Source: CAYOSU01 sp964406735 (GTDB lineage Bacteria > Bacillota > Clostridia > Christensenellales > CAMQZB01). Taken from it: a DNA stretch of 64,000 nt. The notes below the pieces were generated by a model. That model ran no database searches, had not been told where the DNA came from, and saw only the letters and a list, made by a program, of their open reading frames with translations. The stretch is from contig CAYOSU010000005.1 in NCBI GenBank assembly GCA_964406735.1, positions 36,237-100,236 on the forward strand. The letters are read 5' to 3'. Shown in pieces: positions 9,464 to 18,191 of this stretch (its first letter is position 1; each line of letters starts with the position of its first letter). Both the position numbers and the translations under genes were made by a program.

Positions 9464-9499
9464 GCGAATAAAGAAAAGAGCAGAAGCTTTCGCCTCTGC
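9464..9499 (-). terminator. Terminator of gap
   Basis: On the minus strand GCAGAGGC-GAAA-GCTTCTGC (9480-9499) followed by a T-rich tract, 20 nt after the gap stop codon. Confidence 0.75.
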
Positions 9500-9519
9500 C
9501 CGTGAAACTCTTTTTAGAA

Positions 9520-10527
9520 TTATTCAGCGTCAACCTTTGCAGCGTGAGCGATAAGATCAACGACCTTGTTGGAATAACCCCACTCGTTGTCGTACCAAGA
9601 TACGAGCTTAACGAACGTGTCGGTAAGCATGATGCCTGCGGTAGCGTCAAATACGGAGGTATTAACTTCGCCGATGAAGTCAGAAGAAACAACTGCGTCC
9701 TCGGTGTATCCCAAAACGCCCTTCATATAGGTCTCGGAAGCGTTCTTGATAGCAGCGCAGATCTCTTCATAAGTAGCAGGTTTAGCGAGGTTGCAGGTAA
9801 GGTCAACAACGGATACGTCAAGAGTAGGAACTCTGAATGCCATACCGGTGAGCTTGCCGTTAAGCTCGGGGATAACTTTACCAACAGCCTTTGCAGCGCC
9901 GGTAGAAGAAGGAATGATGTTGCCAGCTGCAGCTCTGCCGCCTCTCCAGTCTTTCTTGGAAGGACCGTCAACGGTCTTCTGAGTAGCAGTCGTGGAGTGA
10001 ACGGTCGTCATAAGACCTTCTTTGATTCCGAACTCTTTGTTAACAACGTATGCCAAAGGTGCGAGGCAGTTCGTCGTGCAGGAAGCGTTGGAGATAACAG
10101 TCATCTCTTTCTTATACTCGTTGTGGTTTACGCCCATAACGAACATAGGAGCGTCCTTAGAAGGAGCGGTGATAACTACTTTCTTTGCGCCGCCAACGAA
10201 GTGAGCCTGAGCCTTTTCGATGGTCGTGAAGATACCAGTAGCCTCTGCGATGTACTCAGCACCGCAGGACTTCCAATCGATGCAAGCAGGATCTTTCTCT
10301 GCGAATACAGCGATCTCGTTTCCGTTTACATAAAGCTTTCCGTCTTTAGCGTATACTTCGCCGTCAAATCTGCCGTGAACGGTATCATACTTCATCATGT
10401 AGACCATGTAATCTGCATCGATGAAAGGATCGTTTACGCCGACAACCTGAACGTCAGGATTTTTGAGGGAAGCCTGAAGAACCAATCTTCCGATACGTCC
10501 AAAGCCGTTAATACCAACTTTTACCAT
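9520..10527 (-). CDS. gap: Glyceraldehyde-3-phosphate dehydrogenase
   Basis: Glycolytic enzyme converting glyceraldehyde 3-phosphate to 1,3-bisphosphoglycerate. 335 residues. N-terminal NAD fold GINGFGRIGR; an Asp at residue 33 points to NAD preference. The active-site SNASCTTNC places the catalytic cysteine at residue 150. Monocistronic, with a near-consensus promoter and its own terminator. Strong codon bias and an ideal Shine-Dalgarno site fit a highly expressed gene. Confidence 0.97.
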   Translation of the reverse strand: MVKVGINGFGRIGRLVLQASLKNPDVQVVGVNDPFIDADYMVYMMKYDTVHGRFDGEVYAKDGKLYVNGNEIAVFAEKDPACIDWKSCGAEYIAEATGIFTTIEKAQAHFVGGAKKVVITAPSKDAPMFVMGVNHNEYKKEMTVISNASCTTNCLAPLAYVVNKEFGIKEGLMTTVHSTTATQKTVDGPSKKDWRGGRAAAGNIIPSSTGAAKAVGKVIPELNGKLTGMAFRVPTLDVSVVDLTCNLAKPATYEEICAAIKNASETYMKGVLGYTEDAVVSSDFIGEVNTSVFDATAGIMLTDTFVKLVSWYDNEWGYSNKVVDLIAHAAKVDAE

Positions 10528-10566
10528 AAAATTTACCTCCGTAAAGTTAAATCAAAATACATGTTC

Positions 10567-10595
10567 ATTATAACAATATCAATACAAAAACGCAA
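10567..10595 (-). promoter_or_regulatory. Promoter of gap
   Basis: TTGCGT (10590-10595), 17-nt spacer, TATAAT (10567-10572) on the minus strand, about 40 nt ahead of the ATG. Confidence 0.7.
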
Positions 10596-10702
10596 CCTTT
10601 TTTTGCTCCTTTTCTCTTTTTTCGTTAAGAATTTCACAAGAGCGAAAATTGCACTTTCGTGTGATAAAGTCTATTCAAACGCACTTGTTGCGTTTTGCGT
10701 GA

Positions 10703-11818
10703 TTATTTCAAATTCTCGGGATTCAAGCACTCAAGCTCGGGAATAACGAAGCGGCCGTCTTTTCTTATCAAAACGTCGTCGAAATAGATCTCTCCGCCGC
10801 CCCACTCGGGAGTCTGAATGTGTACGAGATCCCAATGTATCGCACTGTTGTTTCCGTTAGGTGCTTCGTCGTAGCATGCACCCGGCGTGAAGTGGATAGA
10901 ACCTGCGATCTTTTCGTCGAACAGTATGTCGAGCATAGGTTTGTTGACGTACGGGTTAACGCCGATAGCGAATTCTCCTACGTATCTTGCGCCCTCATCG
11001 GTATTGAATACGTTCTCGATATCCGCAGTTCTTGAAGACGTAGCCTTTACTATCTTTCCGTCCTTGAATTCAAGACGGATGTCGTCGTGCCTTATTCCGT
11101 TATAAATAGACGGCGCAGAGTAGCTTATGTAGCCGTTTACAGAATCCTTTACGGGAGCGGTGTATACTTCGCCGTCGGGAATATTGCAATAGCCTGCGCA
11201 AGGAATTGCAGGAATATCTTTGATGGAGAACCTAAGGTCGGTCTTTGCGTCCAATATCCTGACTTTATCAGTTCTGTTCATAAGGTCTACGAGCGGCTGC
11301 ATTGCCTTGCCCATCTTTGCATAGTCAAGACAGCATACGTCGAAGAAAAAGTCTTCAAAGCTCTCGGTAGACATTCCGGCAGCCTGCGCAAAAGATGCGG
11401 TAGGATAACGGAGAACAACCCAACGGGTCTTTGCAACTCTTATCTCGTGATGTACCTTGTGGAAATACTCGCTGTTGAAAAGCTGCATATTCTCTGCAGG
11501 TACGTCGGAAAGGTCGAAGCTGTTCTCTCCTCCACGGATGCCGATATAGCAGTCCATATCAGCCATTCTCTCTGCGTCCCACTTAACCCAGTAGTCCATC
11601 TGCTCTTTGGTTACGCCCATGAGCATTGCACGCTTCGTCGTGGGGTCTGTGTAATTATAATACGGGTAAGCCCCTACCTTATAGCATTCCTTTATGCACT
11701 CGTTGAGAAGAGGTGCGTCGGAAAAGCTTCCCTCAATAAGTACCTTGTCTCCTTTTTTAGCACGGACGGAATTGTTTACAAGATTTTTTGCAAGTAATTT
11801 AATTCTTTCGTCAACCAT
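10703..11818 (-). CDS. M29 family metalloaminopeptidase
   Basis: Thermophilic-aminopeptidase (AmpS/PepS, M29) family: a metal-dependent exopeptidase that removes N-terminal residues from peptides. 371 residues, a little shorter than the usual 400-410. C-terminal metal and active-site region: GSIHFTPGACYDE and NSAIHWDLVHIQ, carrying the conserved His, Tyr/Asp positions of the family. Start ATG at 11818 with AAAGGAGAT upstream. Likely single gene between gap and the glycosyltransferase, with no specific functional link. Confidence 0.88.
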   Translation of the reverse strand: MVDERIKLLAKNLVNNSVRAKKGDKVLIEGSFSDAPLLNECIKECYKVGAYPYYNYTDPTTKRAMLMGVTKEQMDYWVKWDAERMADMDCYIGIRGGENSFDLSDVPAENMQLFNSEYFHKVHHEIRVAKTRWVVLRYPTASFAQAAGMSTESFEDFFFDVCCLDYAKMGKAMQPLVDLMNRTDKVRILDAKTDLRFSIKDIPAIPCAGYCNIPDGEVYTAPVKDSVNGYISYSAPSIYNGIRHDDIRLEFKDGKIVKATSSRTADIENVFNTDEGARYVGEFAIGVNPYVNKPMLDILFDEKIAGSIHFTPGACYDEAPNGNNSAIHWDLVHIQTPEWGGGEIYFDDVLIRKDGRFVIPELECLNPENLK

Positions 11819-11848
11819 TTTGTTTATCTCCTTTATTTTTACTCTTAT

Positions 11849-12790
11849 TTATTCTAAATTATATTTCTCGTCGACGATATAGTTCGGGCGATTCTTGACC
11901 TCGTCGTATATCCTGCCGACGTATAAGTTAGTGATTCCGTTTGATACCAGCATTCCTGCAAGCGCAATGACTAATACGTCTATCGTCCAAAGGTCGATAG
12001 GAAGAGGCTGAGTTACGCCGCACGCCGACAATATCGCAAACACTATTAGTGCAAGAAGCCCCAAAACGCCTATTACGCCGAACGCAATGCCAAACCCAAG
12101 CGCTAAATACAGCGGCTTTGAGGAGTTTGAGATGATACCGTCGCTTGCGAGCTTGACCATCTTCTTCATCGTGTACTTAGTCTCGCCTGCAAAGCGCGCC
12201 TCTCTCTCGTATTCGAGAGCGTAGGTTCTGAATCCCACGAAGGCGTTCATGCCTCTGAGGTACCTATTGTGTTCGGGCATAGCGTTGAGAGTGTCGATGA
12301 CCTTTCTCGATATGAGGCGGAAATCGCCCGAATCCTTGGGTATTTCAAACTCGGAAAGTCCGTTGACTATGCGGTAGTAAAAGAACGCCGTAAGCTTCTT
12401 GAACGCCGTCTCTCCTGCTCTTGCTTTGCGCTTTCCGTAGACGATGTCGTAGCCCTCTTTCCACTTGGCAACCATATCGTATATTACTTTGGGCGGGTCT
12501 TGAAGGTCGGCGTCGATGATTATCGCCGCATCGCCGCTTGCGTGCTGCATGCCGCAGGTTACCGCCGCCTGATGTCCGAAGTTCCTCGAAAACGACAGTA
12601 CCTTTGCGCTCTTATTCTCCTTAGCGATAGCTTTAAGCAGCTCTAAGGACTTATCGCGGCTACCGTCGTTTACGAACACGAGCTCATAAGGTTCGCCTAA
12701 ATTCTCGGCAACCTCTTTGATCCTTTCATAGGAAGTAGGCAATACTTCCTCTTCGTTGTATACGGGAATAATAATTGAAATCATTTTCAC
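11849..12790 (-). CDS. GT2 glycosyltransferase with two membrane segments (GtrB/DPM1 type)
   Basis: Transfers a sugar from a nucleotide donor to a polyprenyl-phosphate carrier at the inner face of the membrane. 313 residues: an N-terminal GT-A fold with IIPVYNEEE and DADLQDPP (donor and metal binding), then two hydrophobic helices at about residues 228-255 and 266-292. This architecture is that of GtrB/YkcC and dolichyl-phosphate-mannose synthase-like enzymes. No GtrA flippase or cell-wall glycosylation gene is adjacent, so donor and acceptor are unknown. Confidence 0.88.
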   Translation of the reverse strand: MKMISIIIPVYNEEEVLPTSYERIKEVAENLGEPYELVFVNDGSRDKSLELLKAIAKENKSAKVLSFSRNFGHQAAVTCGMQHASGDAAIIIDADLQDPPKVIYDMVAKWKEGYDIVYGKRKARAGETAFKKLTAFFYYRIVNGLSEFEIPKDSGDFRLISRKVIDTLNAMPEHNRYLRGMNAFVGFRTYALEYEREARFAGETKYTMKKMVKLASDGIISNSSKPLYLALGFGIAFGVIGVLGLLALIVFAILSACGVTQPLPIDLWTIDVLVIALAGMLVSNGITNLYVGRIYDEVKNRPNYIVDEKYNLE

Positions 12791-12806
12791 ATTCTCCTAC
12801 GAGTTT

Positions 12807-12834
12807 ATTGTAGCACAAAAATACTTTCTTACAA
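12807..12834 (-). promoter_or_regulatory. Promoter of the GT2 gene
   Basis: TTGTAA (12829-12834), 16-nt spacer, TACAAT (12807-12812) on the minus strand. Confidence 0.5.
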
Positions 12835-12885
12835 ACTTTTTTTGAACGATTTAACGATTTTATTTACTTTCAAATATTATTTAGG

Positions 12886-12914
12886 TTGTTTATGAGCCGA
12901 AATTGTGCTATACT
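12886..12914 (+). promoter_or_regulatory. Promoter of fba
   Basis: TTGTTT (12886-12891), 17-nt spacer, TATACT (12909-12914). It gives a leader of about 100 nt in which I see no recognisable riboswitch. Confidence 0.6.
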
Positions 12915-13022
12915 TATGATAGTTTTGCGTAAAAACGCTTGCTTATTATAATTAACACTCGAGCAAGGTAAAAGTGCGCAGGCTTAAAGATATTATTAAC
13001 AAATCTTGGAGGTTTATAAATA

Positions 13023-13961
13023 ATGCCACTCGTAACAAGCAAAGAAATGTTTGAAAAGGCTTATAACGGCGGTTATGCCGTAGGCGCATTCAACGTCAAC
13101 AACATGGAAATGGTTCAGGCTATCGTAGAAGCTGCTAACGAACTTAAATCCCCCGTTATCCTGCAGGTATCCGCAGGTGCAAGAAAGTACGCTAACCCCG
13201 TTTATCTTCGCCACTTGGTAGCTGCAGCAGTTGAAACGACGGAAATTCCTATCGTCATGCACCTCGACCACGGCGCAAACTTCGAGGTCTGCAAGTCGGC
13301 TATCGACGACGGATTCACTTCCGTCATGATCGACGCAAGCAGCATGTCCTGGGAAGACAATATCGCAGAGACCAAGAAGGTAGTTGAATACGCTCACGCT
13401 CGCGGAGTCGTTGTTGAAGCTGAGCTTGGTAAGCTCGCAGGCGTTGAGGACGACGTTAAGGTCGAAGCTGAGGACGCTCTTTTCACAAGCCCCGACGAAG
13501 TCGAGGAGTTCGTTTCGAGAACAGGCATCGACAGCCTCGCTATCGCTATCGGCACGAGCCACGGCGCATATAAGTTCAAACCCGGTCAGGATCCTAAGCT
13601 CCGCCTCGACATCCTTGAGGAGATCGGCAAGCGTCTTCCTAACTTCCCCATCGTTCTCCACGGCGCAAGCTCCGTTCCACAGGACAAGGTAGCTATCGTT
13701 AACGAGTTTGGCGGACATATGCCCGACGCTATCGGTATTCCCGAGTCCGAGCTCAGAAAAGCTGCTAAGATGGCAGTTTGCAAGATAAACATCGACAGCG
13801 ACTTACGCCTCTCTTTCACCGCAGCAGTTCGTAAACACTTCGTTGAGCATCCCGATCACTTCGATCCCAGACAGTATCTCGGCGACGCACGTACGATGAT
13901 GAAAGAAGAAGTTAAGAGAAAGATCGTTGAAGTTCTCGGCAGCGCAGGCAAAGCTGAATAA
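13023..13961 (+). CDS. fba: Class II fructose-bisphosphate aldolase
   Basis: Zinc-dependent cleavage of fructose 1,6-bisphosphate into the two triose phosphates in glycolysis. 312 residues. Catalytic D82 and zinc ligand H83 (HLDHGAN), further ligands H180 (GTSHGAYK) and H213 (VLHGASS). Strong ribosome site TTGGAGG and a strong terminator at 13978. Codon use is visibly more biased than in the neighbours, as expected for a very abundant enzyme. Confidence 0.97.
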   Translation: MPLVTSKEMFEKAYNGGYAVGAFNVNNMEMVQAIVEAANELKSPVILQVSAGARKYANPVYLRHLVAAAVETTEIPIVMHLDHGANFEVCKSAIDDGFTSVMIDASSMSWEDNIAETKKVVEYAHARGVVVEAELGKLAGVEDDVKVEAEDALFTSPDEVEEFVSRTGIDSLAIAIGTSHGAYKFKPGQDPKLRLDILEEIGKRLPNFPIVLHGASSVPQDKVAIVNEFGGHMPDAIGIPESELRKAAKMAVCKINIDSDLRLSFTAAVRKHFVEHPDHFDPRQYLGDARTMMKEEVKRKIVEVLGSAGKAE

Positions 13962-13977
13962 TTATAAATATAATTTT

Positions 13978-14008
13978 GCTCCCTTGTTTTTCAAGGGAGC
14001 TTTTTTTT
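13978..14008 (+). terminator. Terminator of fba
   Basis: GCTCCCTT (13978-13985), 7-nt loop, AAGGGAGC (13993-14000), then eight T. Confidence 0.9.
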
Positions 14009-14279
14009 ATTTCCATAAAGCGTGATCGCAGTTGAGAGCATAGCCATCAACAGAGTTTGCATATCATTATATATTTTTTATTGAGCGTATTTAAGCGGGA
14101 GGTCGAGTATATCTGATTCCCGTTTTTATCTTCTCTTCCCTTGCGTACTTTTGACGAATAATATTGGTTTTTTGCGCATAAAAATCGTCTAAAAACGCCC
14201 TCAGCTTTAACAATGTTTTTTATAGCTTAAAAGAGGTGAAAAAATATTCGAAAAATGTCGCAAAACGGTATTAAAATAA
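14009..14279. other. Intergenic, no feature recognised
   Basis: AT-rich spacer between the fba terminator and the regulator promoter. Only a weak CGGGA/TCCCG hairpin followed by T residues (14096-14130) is visible. No credible open reading frame. Confidence 0.5.
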
Positions 14280-14308
14280 TTGACATTGAGAGAGGTTAAA
14301 TATATAAT
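14280..14308 (+). promoter_or_regulatory. Consensus promoter of the XRE-pot operon
   Basis: TTGACA (14280-14285), 17-nt spacer, TATAAT (14303-14308): a perfect housekeeping promoter, about 185 nt ahead of the regulator ATG. Confidence 0.8.
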
Positions 14309-14322
14309 CAACCTTGTAATTA

Positions 14323-14395
14323 AAGTTTAGTAAAAATAAACTTAGGGTTTATTATTACAAACCTCGGTAAACTTTCGGTTTATATTAGGTAAACT
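14323..14395 (+). promoter_or_regulatory. Cluster of GTTTA/TAAAC repeats, putative operators
   Basis: Immediately downstream of the perfect promoter lie the palindrome AAGTTTA-N7-TAAACTT (14323-14343), a second GGTTT/AAACC pair (14346-14363), and two direct GGTAAACT copies (14366-14373 and 14388-14395, 22 nt apart). A repressor bound here would block transcription. The XRE-cupin protein encoded next is the obvious candidate; this is inference from position. Confidence 0.5.
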
Positions 14396-14493
14396 GCAAG
14401 GCTACGGTCTTGAAAAACCCAAATTATCGAACGGTTACCGTTATGCTATATCATTCGAGGCTTAATTCCAAACAAAGAAGGTGCTTAAAAACT

Positions 14494-15027
14494 ATGGAAA
14501 TCGGCAGTAAAATCAAGGGCTTAAGGCTTGCGGTAGGACTTACTCAAGAAGAGCTTGCGGACAGATGCGACTTGACGAAAGGTTACATCAGCCAGCTTGA
14601 AAACGATCTTACCTCCCCCGCTATTTCGACGCTCGAGGATCTCCTCGCTGCGCTCGGTACGGACTTAAGCGAGTTTTTCTCGTCCGAATCGGACGAAAGA
14701 GTGGTCTTCACCGAAGACGACTATTTCGTCAAGGAATACGACGACGAAAAGACTACTTGGCTGGTGCCTAACAGTCAAAGAAACAGCATGGAGCCTATTA
14801 AATGCACTCTTTCGGGAAAGGCGAAAACGGACGTTGACAACCCGCACGAGGGCGAGGAGTTCGGCTACGTTTTGTCGGGCGAGGTTATACTTCATACCGG
14901 CGGCAAGAGATTCAGAGTGAAAAAAGGACAGTCTTTTTATTTCACTTCTTCCACCAACCATTTCCTGGAAAACCCCTCAAACGAGATCGCTGAGATAATC
15001 TGGGTCTCGTCTCCCCCTAACTTTTAA
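14494..15027 (+). CDS. XRE-cupin transcriptional regulator of polyamine uptake
   Basis: 177 residues. The N-terminal helix-turn-helix (IGSKIKGLRLAVGLTQEELA, then TKGYISQLEND) is of the Xre/SinR type; the C-terminal part from about residue 100 is a cupin barrel (EGEEFGYVLSGEV). The same layout is found in PuuR-like regulators that sense polyamines or other small ligands. Start chosen at ATG 14494 with AAGAAGGTG upstream; a TTG at 14410 would add 28 residues that do not belong to the domain. It directly precedes potABCD in the same direction, the usual arrangement in Clostridia. Confidence 0.88.
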   Translation: MEIGSKIKGLRLAVGLTQEELADRCDLTKGYISQLENDLTSPAISTLEDLLAALGTDLSEFFSSESDERVVFTEDDYFVKEYDDEKTTWLVPNSQRNSMEPIKCTLSGKAKTDVDNPHEGEEFGYVLSGEVILHTGGKRFRVKKGQSFYFTSSTNHFLENPSNEIAEIIWVSSPPNF

Positions 15028-15118
15028 TATAAAAAGATCGTATTAAACGACTTATATACCAAACTTTCAAAAGCTATCTGCTTTGGCTTACGCTAAGGCA
15101 ATGGAAAGGAGTATGTTT

Positions 15119-16624
15119 ATGGAAAACAAAATTATCGAGCTTAAAAACATCACTAAACGCTACGGAGACTTTACTGCGGTGGACAACCTCAACCTTTACA
15201 TAAGAAAGGGTGAGTTCGTAACCCTTTTAGGTCCGTCAGGTTGCGGCAAGACGACTACTCTTCGCATGATCGCAGGCTTCGAGATGCCTGACGAGGGCGA
15301 AGTGCTTTTTAACGGAAAGGACATTTCCGAAATACCGCCGTATAAGCGCAATATCAATACAGTTTTCCAACGATACGCTCTTTTCCCCCATTATAACGTA
15401 TTCAACAACATCGCATTCGGTCTTAAATTGAAGACCTTTGAAAAAGATTACGTCGACAAAAACGGCGTTACCAAGACCAAAAAGGTACACTACTCAAAGG
15501 CGGAAATCGCCAAAAAGGTCAAAAACGCTCTTAAAATAGTAGGACTTTCAGACTACGAGGACAGAGACGTCTCCTCTCTTTCGGGCGGTCAGCAGCAAAG
15601 AGTCGCTATCGCAAGAGCTATCGTTAACGAGCCCGAGATCCTTCTTCTCGACGAGCCTTTGGGCGCACTCGACCTTAAGATGAGAAAGGACATGCAGCTC
15701 GAGCTTAAAGCGATGCACAAAAAGCTCGGCATCACGTTTATTTACGTTACGCACGACCAAGAGGAAGCGCTCACGATGAGCGACACCATAGTCGTTATGA
15801 AGGACGGAGAGATCCAGCAGATCGGTACGCCGATAGACATCTACAACGAGCCTAAAAACGCTTTCGTTGCTGACTTTATCGGAGAGTCCAACATCGTTGA
15901 CGGCGTTATGAAAAAGGACTTCCTCGTAGAGTTCGACAACGTAACGGCAAAATGTACAGACCACGGCTTCGGCGAAAACGAGAGAGTCGACGTCGTTATA
16001 CGTCCCGAGGACTTTTATATCACCGATCCTACCGAAAAGGGTCTTATTTCGGGAACTATCGTTTCCTCCGTATTCAAGGGTATGGACTACGAAATGGAGG
16101 TTAAGTCCGATTCGGGCTGTGAATTCTTGGTAAAAGATACTAAGTTCCGCCCCGTAGGAAGCGAGGTATCGCTCTTTATCGACCCCGATGACATCCATAT
16201 CATGAAGAAGATGCACGTCGAAAACGACTTGGAGGGTGTCATCTCCGATTTCAACGAAATAGAGCTTTCGGGCGGCTATTTTGCTTGCAACACCAACGCA
16301 CTCACTTCTTATTCCTCTCTCGACGAGGACGGAAAGCCTCTTGACGAGAACGGCGAAATAATCGACCTTAAAGGCAGAAAGGTACGTGTAGTTATTCCTT
16401 TCGACAAGGTCGAGCTTACGGACGACGAGGCGGACGGCGTTATCGGCGCAGACGTCATTACCATTCTCTTCAAGGGTAACCATTATCAGTACGGCGTTAA
16501 GACGGACGCTAACGATTTCTTCTATTGCGACAGCCTCGACCAGTGGGACGACGGCGACAGAGTAGGCATTAAGGTAGATCCTAAGGACATCACCTTGGAG
16601 CTTTTGAGCGAGGTGGAAGAATAA
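15119..16624 (+). CDS. potA: Spermidine/putrescine ABC transporter ATPase
   Basis: ATP-hydrolysing subunit of the polyamine importer. Walker A GPSGCGKTTT, signature LSGGQQQRVAIARA, Walker B LLLDEPLGALD and the switch His in YVTHDQEEA are all present, so it should be active. Start at ATG 15119 with AAGGAG 8 nt upstream gives 501 residues, against about 350-380 in typical PotA. The extra length is a C-terminal second TOBE-like module (roughly residues 365-500) with an acidic linker, plus a lysine-rich insertion between the Q-loop and signature. Overlaps potB by one base. Confidence 0.93.
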   Translation: MENKIIELKNITKRYGDFTAVDNLNLYIRKGEFVTLLGPSGCGKTTTLRMIAGFEMPDEGEVLFNGKDISEIPPYKRNINTVFQRYALFPHYNVFNNIAFGLKLKTFEKDYVDKNGVTKTKKVHYSKAEIAKKVKNALKIVGLSDYEDRDVSSLSGGQQQRVAIARAIVNEPEILLLDEPLGALDLKMRKDMQLELKAMHKKLGITFIYVTHDQEEALTMSDTIVVMKDGEIQQIGTPIDIYNEPKNAFVADFIGESNIVDGVMKKDFLVEFDNVTAKCTDHGFGENERVDVVIRPEDFYITDPTEKGLISGTIVSSVFKGMDYEMEVKSDSGCEFLVKDTKFRPVGSEVSLFIDPDDIHIMKKMHVENDLEGVISDFNEIELSGGYFACNTNALTSYSSLDEDGKPLDENGEIIDLKGRKVRVVIPFDKVELTDDEADGVIGADVITILFKGNHYQYGVKTDANDFFYCDSLDQWDDGDRVGIKVDPKDITLELLSEVEE

Positions 16625-17406
16625 TGAGAGTTTTTTCCAGAAAGACGTTGAGTATTCCTTACGGAGTATTCCTTGCGGTCTTCATCATAATTCCGCTTAT
16701 ACTTATCGTATTTTACGCTTTTACCGATAGAGAAGGTAACGTAACTTTTTCTAACTTCGTTTCATTCTTCTCTAACGGCGAAGCGATAAACGCTTTCCTC
16801 TATTCCGTTTATGTAGCAGTTATAACTACCGTTTGCTGTCTCGTTTTAGCCTTCCCGGTTGCATTGATACTTTCTAACCCAAAGCTCAACAAGTCTAAGG
16901 TTACGGTCGTTCTCTTTATTCTCCCTATGTGGATGAACTTCCTTTTGAGAACGCTTGCTATAAGAGAAATGTTCTTCTTTGCTGACATAAGGCTTGGTGA
17001 GTTTACCACAATACTCGGTATGGTATATAACTTCTTGCCGTTTATGATACTTCCCATCTACAACAGCCTCACAAAGATAGACAAATCTTATTCCGAGGCA
17101 GCGGAAGACCTCGGCGCAACGCCTTTACACGTTCTTGTTAAGGTTACCATACCTCTTTCCGTTCCCGGAATAATGTCGGGCGTTTTGATGGTATTTATGC
17201 CCTCTATCTCGACGTTCGTTATCTCCGACCTTTTGTCTGTCGGACGTATACAGCTTCTCGGAAACCTCATCAACCTCAACTTTACGACGGGCAACAACTG
17301 GAACTACGGTTCGGCTATATCGCTGATACTTCTTATTCTTATCGGTATCACGATGTTCATAACCGACCAAAAGGAAACTGAAAAAGCAGGAGGCGGATTA
17401 TGGTAA
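16624..17406 (+). CDS. potB: Spermidine/putrescine ABC transporter permease PotB
   Basis: 260 residues with six hydrophobic segments and the EAA loop (SEAAEDLGATPLHVLVKVTIPLSVPG) that contacts PotA. The start codon overlaps the potA stop (TAATG), so translation is coupled. Forms the membrane channel with PotC. Confidence 0.93.
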   Translation: MRVFSRKTLSIPYGVFLAVFIIIPLILIVFYAFTDREGNVTFSNFVSFFSNGEAINAFLYSVYVAVITTVCCLVLAFPVALILSNPKLNKSKVTVVLFILPMWMNFLLRTLAIREMFFFADIRLGEFTTILGMVYNFLPFMILPIYNSLTKIDKSYSEAAEDLGATPLHVLVKVTIPLSVPGIMSGVLMVFMPSISTFVISDLLSVGRIQLLGNLINLNFTTGNNWNYGSAISLILLILIGITMFITDQKETEKAGGGLW

Positions 17407-18191
17407 AGAAAACTTTTGCTTGGATATATATCGGAATAGTTCTTGCCTTTATATACCTCCCCATCGCATTCATCATCGTATATTCCTTTACTACGAGCAA
17501 GGTAATCGGAAGCTGGAGCGGCTTTACGTTCGAGCTATATAAAGAGGTCTTCGTAGGAGCAGAAAGCGAAAAGATACTTACCGCACTCAAAAATACAGTT
17601 GTTTTAGGACTTTCGTCCTCACTTATCGCAACGATACTCGGAACGGTAGGCGCAATAGGAATATTTAACCTTAAACACAAAACGCAAAAGTTATTTTCCA
17701 CGATAAACCAGATACCTATCCTTAACGCCGACATCGTTACGGGTGTATCCCTCCTTTTGCTATTTGTTTTCCTCAACATCGAAAGAGGCTTTTTGACAGT
17801 TCTTATCTGCCACGTTTCATTCTCTGCACCATACGTTCTTTTGAACGTTATGCCAAGGCTTGAAAGTATGGACAATTCTACTTACGAAGCAGCTCTCGAT
17901 CTCGGCGCAACGCCTATGCAGGCACTTTTCAAAGTAATTATCCCCGACATATTCCCCGGAATGGTATCGGGTTTCATGCTCGCATTCACGCTTTCCATCG
18001 ACGATTTCGTCATCACCGTATTCAACAACGGTTCTTTCCAGACGCTTTCGACGTTTATTTATGCAGACGCCAAAAAAGGCGGTCTTACGCCGTCGCTTCG
18101 TGCGCTATCGACCCTCATATTCCTGGTCGTTTTGACGCTCTTACTCGTAGTCAACCTGCGTACTGCTAAGGCAAAGGAGGGTAAAAAATGA
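17400..18191 (+). CDS. potC: Spermidine/putrescine ABC transporter permease PotC
   Basis: 263 residues, six predicted membrane helices and an EAA loop (YEAALDLGATPMQALFKVIIPDIFPG). Overlaps potB by 7 nt and potD by 4 nt, which supports one tightly coupled operon. Confidence 0.93.
   Translation: MVKKTFAWIYIGIVLAFIYLPIAFIIVYSFTTSKVIGSWSGFTFELYKEVFVGAESEKILTALKNTVVLGLSSSLIATILGTVGAIGIFNLKHKTQKLFSTINQIPILNADIVTGVSLLLLFVFLNIERGFLTVLICHVSFSAPYVLLNVMPRLESMDNSTYEAALDLGATPMQALFKVIIPDIFPGMVSGFMLAFTLSIDDFVITVFNNGSFQTLSTFIYADAKKGGLTPSLRALSTLIFLVVLTLLLVVNLRTAKAKEGKK

Noticed and set aside
9502..10746. 414-residue open frame on the plus strand
   Set aside because: Antisense to gap, with no family features; a product of the codon bias of gap.
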